A stretch of DNA of 64,000 nucleotides from CAVYTF01 sp963771435 (GTDB taxonomy: Bacteria > Bacteroidota > Bacteroidia > Chitinophagales > Chitinophagaceae): the NCBI GenBank assembly GCA_963771435.1, contig CAVYTF010000016.1:1-64000 (forward strand). The letters are read 5' to 3'. Shown here one piece after another: positions 60,730 to 64,000 of the stretch. The notes below the pieces were generated by a model. The model did no database searches. It worked only from the letters and a program-made list of their open reading frames with translations, and had not been told where the DNA came from. The position numbers and the translations under genes were made by a program. Within the stretch, counting starts at the first letter, position 1. Every line of letters starts with the position of its first letter.

Positions 60730-61185
60730 ATGAAAACAACTAATGAAACAGTAGAGGTACTTAATGACCTCATACAGATCAACAACGACCGCATCGTTGG
60801 CTACGAACGCGCTCTTAAAGATTTAAAAGCTGAAGACTTAGACTTGAAGCCTATATTTATGACATGCATAGACCAAAGCCGCACCCTGAAAATTGAATTG
60901 GGCGACGAGGTCCAGAACATGGGCGGCACAATGGACAGCACTACAACCGCAAGCGGTAAACTTTACCGCGCATGGATGGAAGTAAAGAACACTTTCACCG
61001 GCCATGACAGGCATTCTCTACTCGCAAGTTGTGAATATGGGGAAGATGCTGCCCAAAAAGCTTATTCAGAAGCGCTTCGTGAAGACATTCCTGCCTATCT
61101 CCGGGAATTAATTGCAGAACAGCAAAAATCCCTCAAAGGCTCACACGACGAAATTAGATCCTTCCGCGATCAGGCATTGGTTTAG
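60730..61185 (+). CDS. PA2169/DUF2383 four-helix-bundle protein
   Basis: A 151-residue ferritin-like helical bundle of the DUF2383 family, often induced by stress. Typical segments are EVLNDLIQINNDRIVGYERA and LLASCEYGEDAAQKAYSEAL. A glycine loop EVQNMGGTMDSTTTASGKLY lies between helices. No clear di-iron ligand set is seen. Function unknown, single gene. Confidence 0.85.
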   Translation: MKTTNETVEVLNDLIQINNDRIVGYERALKDLKAEDLDLKPIFMTCIDQSRTLKIELGDEVQNMGGTMDSTTTASGKLYRAWMEVKNTFTGHDRHSLLASCEYGEDAAQKAYSEALREDIPAYLRELIAEQQKSLKGSHDEIRSFRDQALV

Positions 61186-61380
61186 AAATAATAACTGGTC
61201 TGTCAATAACATTTGCCTTAACAGAGTTTGGCTCAAGTATGTCATACCGCTTTTGTGTGTAACGTACTTGGGCCTTATCAAAACCTTCCTTTTTTTGCCT
61301 CATTTGCAATTCTAATAAAACCTAGTATAACATGTATTTTCGTGTTTTTATGTTTCAAAAATTCCTCATCAGTGCATGTC

Positions 61381-64000
61381 TTACTCCACCTCTAATTTAC
61401 TCACTATATTTTTTCCATTGATCATTAATTGTAAAATATAAGTTCCTGCCGGTAATCTGTTAAGCAAACTCACTTCAACCGAATTCACCCCCACGTTTGT
61501 AAAGCATGGTTGTATAATAATTGTTTTCCCGGAAATATCAGACACTTTGATTGTCGTCGTTTCAGCTTTATCAGAGGAATAAGTTAACTGCACATAGTTC
61601 TTGGCTGGGTTTGGAAATAACTTTACATCAACGGAAGTTCCATCGCCAAGTGGGAATTCTAATATATTACTGTAAGTATATTTTCCGTTTTTACTAACAA
61701 ATTTAAGTCTGTAAAAAACCTTGCTATATGTAAAGGAAGGCTGATCAGCAAACTGGTATTTATTCTGCGCTGCAGAGCCTTTCGCCGTTAAAGAGCTTAC
61801 TGATGAAAAATGAATTCCGTCATAACTTCTTTCAACAACATCAGAGGCGGCATTCACTTCATCAAACGTCGTCCACGACAGATCGGCAAATTGGTCAACT
61901 ATTGTCCCCTGGAAGTTTTCCAAAGTCAACGGGAGGCAAATGCAACTATCCACATGTATAGTATCTTTGGCGTCCGTCTCATGAATATCGTCAAAACACC
62001 TTAACGTAAAGATATAAGTCCCTACTATTGTTAACCCGCTCACATTACTAACCGCTAAGCCTTGATGGTCAAACATCGGGTTTGCTCCAGCTGGTGCAGC
62101 AGTCACCGCCCACCAATACCTCAGCAGGTCGCCTTGCGGATCGGACGCTACTGCAGATAATTCTGCAGTGCTCGCAGGTAATGTAAGGTCTGTGGGGTAC
62201 GATGTGATAGAACTGATCATAGGAGGCAATGTTGCGGGGTGTACCGTACATATTATTTGCGCTGTCAGGTCAGGTTGCCCTGGGTTAGTAACATTTACCT
62301 GGAAGATGTAGTCGCCAGGTACTGTCATCCCGCTTACATTGGCTCGAATACTTACAAATATATACGAAGTAGTGTCCAAAGTAATATTAGCGCCCGCAGG
62401 CTGTTGCACAAGGCTCCACTTCCCTCTGCCGGTAAAATCGCTGTTTGCAAGATCAGAGATTTGTATTTGTAAGGTGCCGGATGACGTAGGTAGTTCAACA
62501 TTCGCATGAGTAGTAACACCCGGGTTATCGAAAACAAGGCCATAAGGGGCAGCAAATCTGAACCCCGCACTGCCTAAAACGGGTGGAGGGTTGGAACTGT
62601 AGGAGATCAAATACAGTTTTTTTGACGAGATATTTACCCCGTCACTTACATTCACATTAAATATGTATGTGCCTGCAACAGTAAGCCCGCTCACTGAGGA
62701 AGATGCGGCATTAGGCGTAGCGATCACAGTATTCGCCCCCGCAGGTTGGCTGAAAACAGTCCATTCATAAGTTAAGCTGTTAAGTTCTGCATCGCTCGCT
62801 GTAGTAGAAATGGTTGCAGTGCTTGCAGGCAAAACTAAGTAGCCCGGCTTCGCTACCCACGTCATAACATCCGGAGCGTTATTAGGGCCGGCATAGGGGT
62901 ATAATGTGGTAACAGTTCCTCCGGGGTTTACACTTAGATCAAGCGTGTCCGTTGTCCCAACTGTATGCAGGCCAAATTCCTGGTATCCTGTGGCGCCTGA
63001 TATGGATTGCGAAAGTCCATAAGTACCTGCCGGCACTCCCGTCAGGTGAACAGTTTTTATGGTGCTTGATGTATTATCAACGATAGTAGTTTGTTTGCCA
63101 TTATTGACAAATGCCAGTATATGAAGCAAAGAATCATTCGTTGTAGTATTTATTCTAACAGAACCTGGCCTCACATAATGCAACACCTGCCGTAGTCGAA
63201 AAAAAGTACCGGATGGGGTAAATGCCGTCAACCCGCTTGCAGGTACCACGGTATTAGATCCACTATAGGCCACCTCCCAGTAAGATACATTAGCAAGCGT
63301 CAGGTCGCTGTACAGGTCATCAAAAGTTGGGTTCCCCATTTCCGTCTGTGCTGTAGTGAGCCCCTTCGTAAGCCCGAAATTATATATGTAGGAGCGGTAA
63401 GGGTCAGCCGTACCGTAATTATGATAAGAAAGCCGCCCTATTAAAGGCCACAAAGCTGTATCGCCTTCCACTGGCGTAATAAAACCCCAGTCTGTTTCCG
63501 GCGCCACCGCTTCTGCATATTGCGTTTTTGTATTTAATCCGTGCGAAAGCAATCGCGGTGCTAACGCCTTAATATCGTCTGAAATTAAACTTGGGGTAAT
63601 AGGACCAGAAGGTTCGTTATAAATTACGTCATAATTTATATTAATTCCATAAGCATCCTTCATAAAGTAGGCATTCGCCCATATCTGCTGGGCACGTTCT
63701 CCCGGGTCATTCATCACCCACGGTTTTGAAAGCGTCGCATTTGTTGGGTATCCGGTGCTGGAATAAAAGGACGGTTGATAGCCTTCAGCGAGAATGCGGT
63801 TATTGAAATACATAAGGTAATTCGCTAAGCCAATAGGCAAGCTTGAGGAGTCAAACCTGCTCCAGTCAATACTGTCACAATTGCCATTATCCATACCCGT
63901 ACCATCTGTACGCGGCCCCACTTCTGTTACACGGCTGCCTGTCAGCCCAAGATCGCCAAGAAGATAATCAAGTATTTCATAGTTTACTGGGTTAGCAATG
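61381..64000 (-). CDS. T9SS-exported clan-A glycoside hydrolase (5' end outside window)
   Basis: Partial gene: the frame is open to the right edge, so the N terminus and signal peptide lie beyond it. The visible 870 or so residues begin in a GH30-like TIM barrel with the acid/base motif YNEPSGPI and nucleophile candidate AQTEMGNP. A beta-sandwich follows, then three PKD/REJ-like repeats each with an (S/T)VSGLTxxGTYIF-type motif. The end is a type A Por sorting signal (LFPNPAKNYVQLTYSSDK, AGTYILQLMINGKNIVSKLE). The protein is therefore probably released or anchored at the surface through type IX secretion. Substrate not determined. Confidence 0.82.
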   Translation of the reverse strand, partial: IANPVNYEILDYLLGDLGLTGSRVTEVGPRTDGTGMDNGNCDSIDWSRFDSSSLPIGLANYLMYFNNRILAEGYQPSFYSSTGYPTNATLSKPWVMNDPGERAQQIWANAYFMKDAYGININYDVIYNEPSGPITPSLISDDIKALAPRLLSHGLNTKTQYAEAVAPETDWGFITPVEGDTALWPLIGRLSYHNYGTADPYRSYIYNFGLTKGLTTAQTEMGNPTFDDLYSDLTLANVSYWEVAYSGSNTVVPASGLTAFTPSGTFFRLRQVLHYVRPGSVRINTTTNDSLLHILAFVNNGKQTTIVDNTSSTIKTVHLTGVPAGTYGLSQSISGATGYQEFGLHTVGTTDTLDLSVNPGGTVTTLYPYAGPNNAPDVMTWVAKPGYLVLPASTATISTTASDAELNSLTYEWTVFSQPAGANTVIATPNAASSSVSGLTVAGTYIFNVNVSDGVNISSKKLYLISYSSNPPPVLGSAGFRFAAPYGLVFDNPGVTTHANVELPTSSGTLQIQISDLANSDFTGRGKWSLVQQPAGANITLDTTSYIFVSIRANVSGMTVPGDYIFQVNVTNPGQPDLTAQIICTVHPATLPPMISSITSYPTDLTLPASTAELSAVASDPQGDLLRYWWAVTAAPAGANPMFDHQGLAVSNVSGLTIVGTYIFTLRCFDDIHETDAKDTIHVDSCICLPLTLENFQGTIVDQFADLSWTTFDEVNAASDVVERSYDGIHFSSVSSLTAKGSAAQNKYQFADQPSFTYSKVFYRLKFVSKNGKYTYSNILEFPLGDGTSVDVKLFPNPAKNYVQLTYSSDKAETTTIKVSDISGKTIIIQPCFTNVGVNSVEVSLLNRLPAGTYILQLMINGKNIVSKLEVE

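Noticed and set aside
1..64000. Prophage, integrative element or rRNA operon
   Set aside because: No integrase, phage structural gene, conjugation gene or rRNA sequence is seen.

Overview
The window is a stretch of chromosome from a Bacteroidota bacterium, most likely family Chitinophagaceae (inferred). Supporting signs are Bacteroidota-type promoters (TTTG, about 19 bases, then TAnnTTTG), a TonB-dependent receptor, a type IX secretion sorting tail, a PorW/SprE-like protein, DUF4294/DUF5689 proteins and a bacillithiol gene (bshB1). It is ordinary chromosome with mixed housekeeping and envelope functions. I see no prophage, CRISPR array, rRNA operon or insertion sequence with a transposase.

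Layout. 0.5-6 kb: a GT39 glycosyltransferase, the molybdate importer modABC (modB frameshifted), a beta-propeller protein (frameshifted) and a decayed tRNA-Pro. 6-14 kb: an M13 peptidase, a dipeptide epimerase, a 4-alpha-glucanotransferase with two CBM20 domains and a drug-efflux-type MFS. 14-22 kb: an AtpZ/AtpI-like unit ending in a SprT-like protein, a PorW/SprE-like TPR protein and penicillin-binding protein 1A. 22-31 kb: aquaporin, small stress-type proteins, a di-heme cytochrome, rfbD, yajQ, pdhA, ribH, a heavily frameshifted sucC, a TrmH methyltransferase, a TlpA-like thioredoxin and two tRNA-Gln genes. 31-47 kb: a cupredoxin, kbl, a large PIG-L protein, the agmatine pathway aguB/aguA split by a four-helix-bundle cassette, two toxin-antitoxin remnants, a desaturase, bshB1, a lipase maturation factor and a cyclophilin. 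47-64 kb: DUF4294, ccmF/ccmE, tRNA-Gly, an S1/P1 nuclease divergent from a TonB receptor-DUF5689-DUF3616 operon, exonuclease III, an S41 peptidase (frameshifted) and a T9SS-exported clan-A glycoside hydrolase cut by the window edge.

Two things stand out. First, nine intergenic gaps hold tandem arrays whose units are 21 bp or 11 bp long (two or one helical turns). Sequence differs completely between loci, but the period is the same. In several arrays each unit is a small dyad whose arms vary from unit to unit. These are not CRISPRs or known REP elements to my knowledge, and they are the best candidate for an undescribed system. Second, an octamer repeat (consensus AGTCSGRA) flanks a four-helix-bundle gene in inverted orientation between aguB and aguA, and a gene-less copy lies at 19.1 kb. 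This looks like a small mobile cassette.

At least six genes carry single-base frameshifts with otherwise perfectly conserved reading frames, five of them inside sucC alone. I read these mainly as sequencing or assembly errors rather than true pseudogenes.
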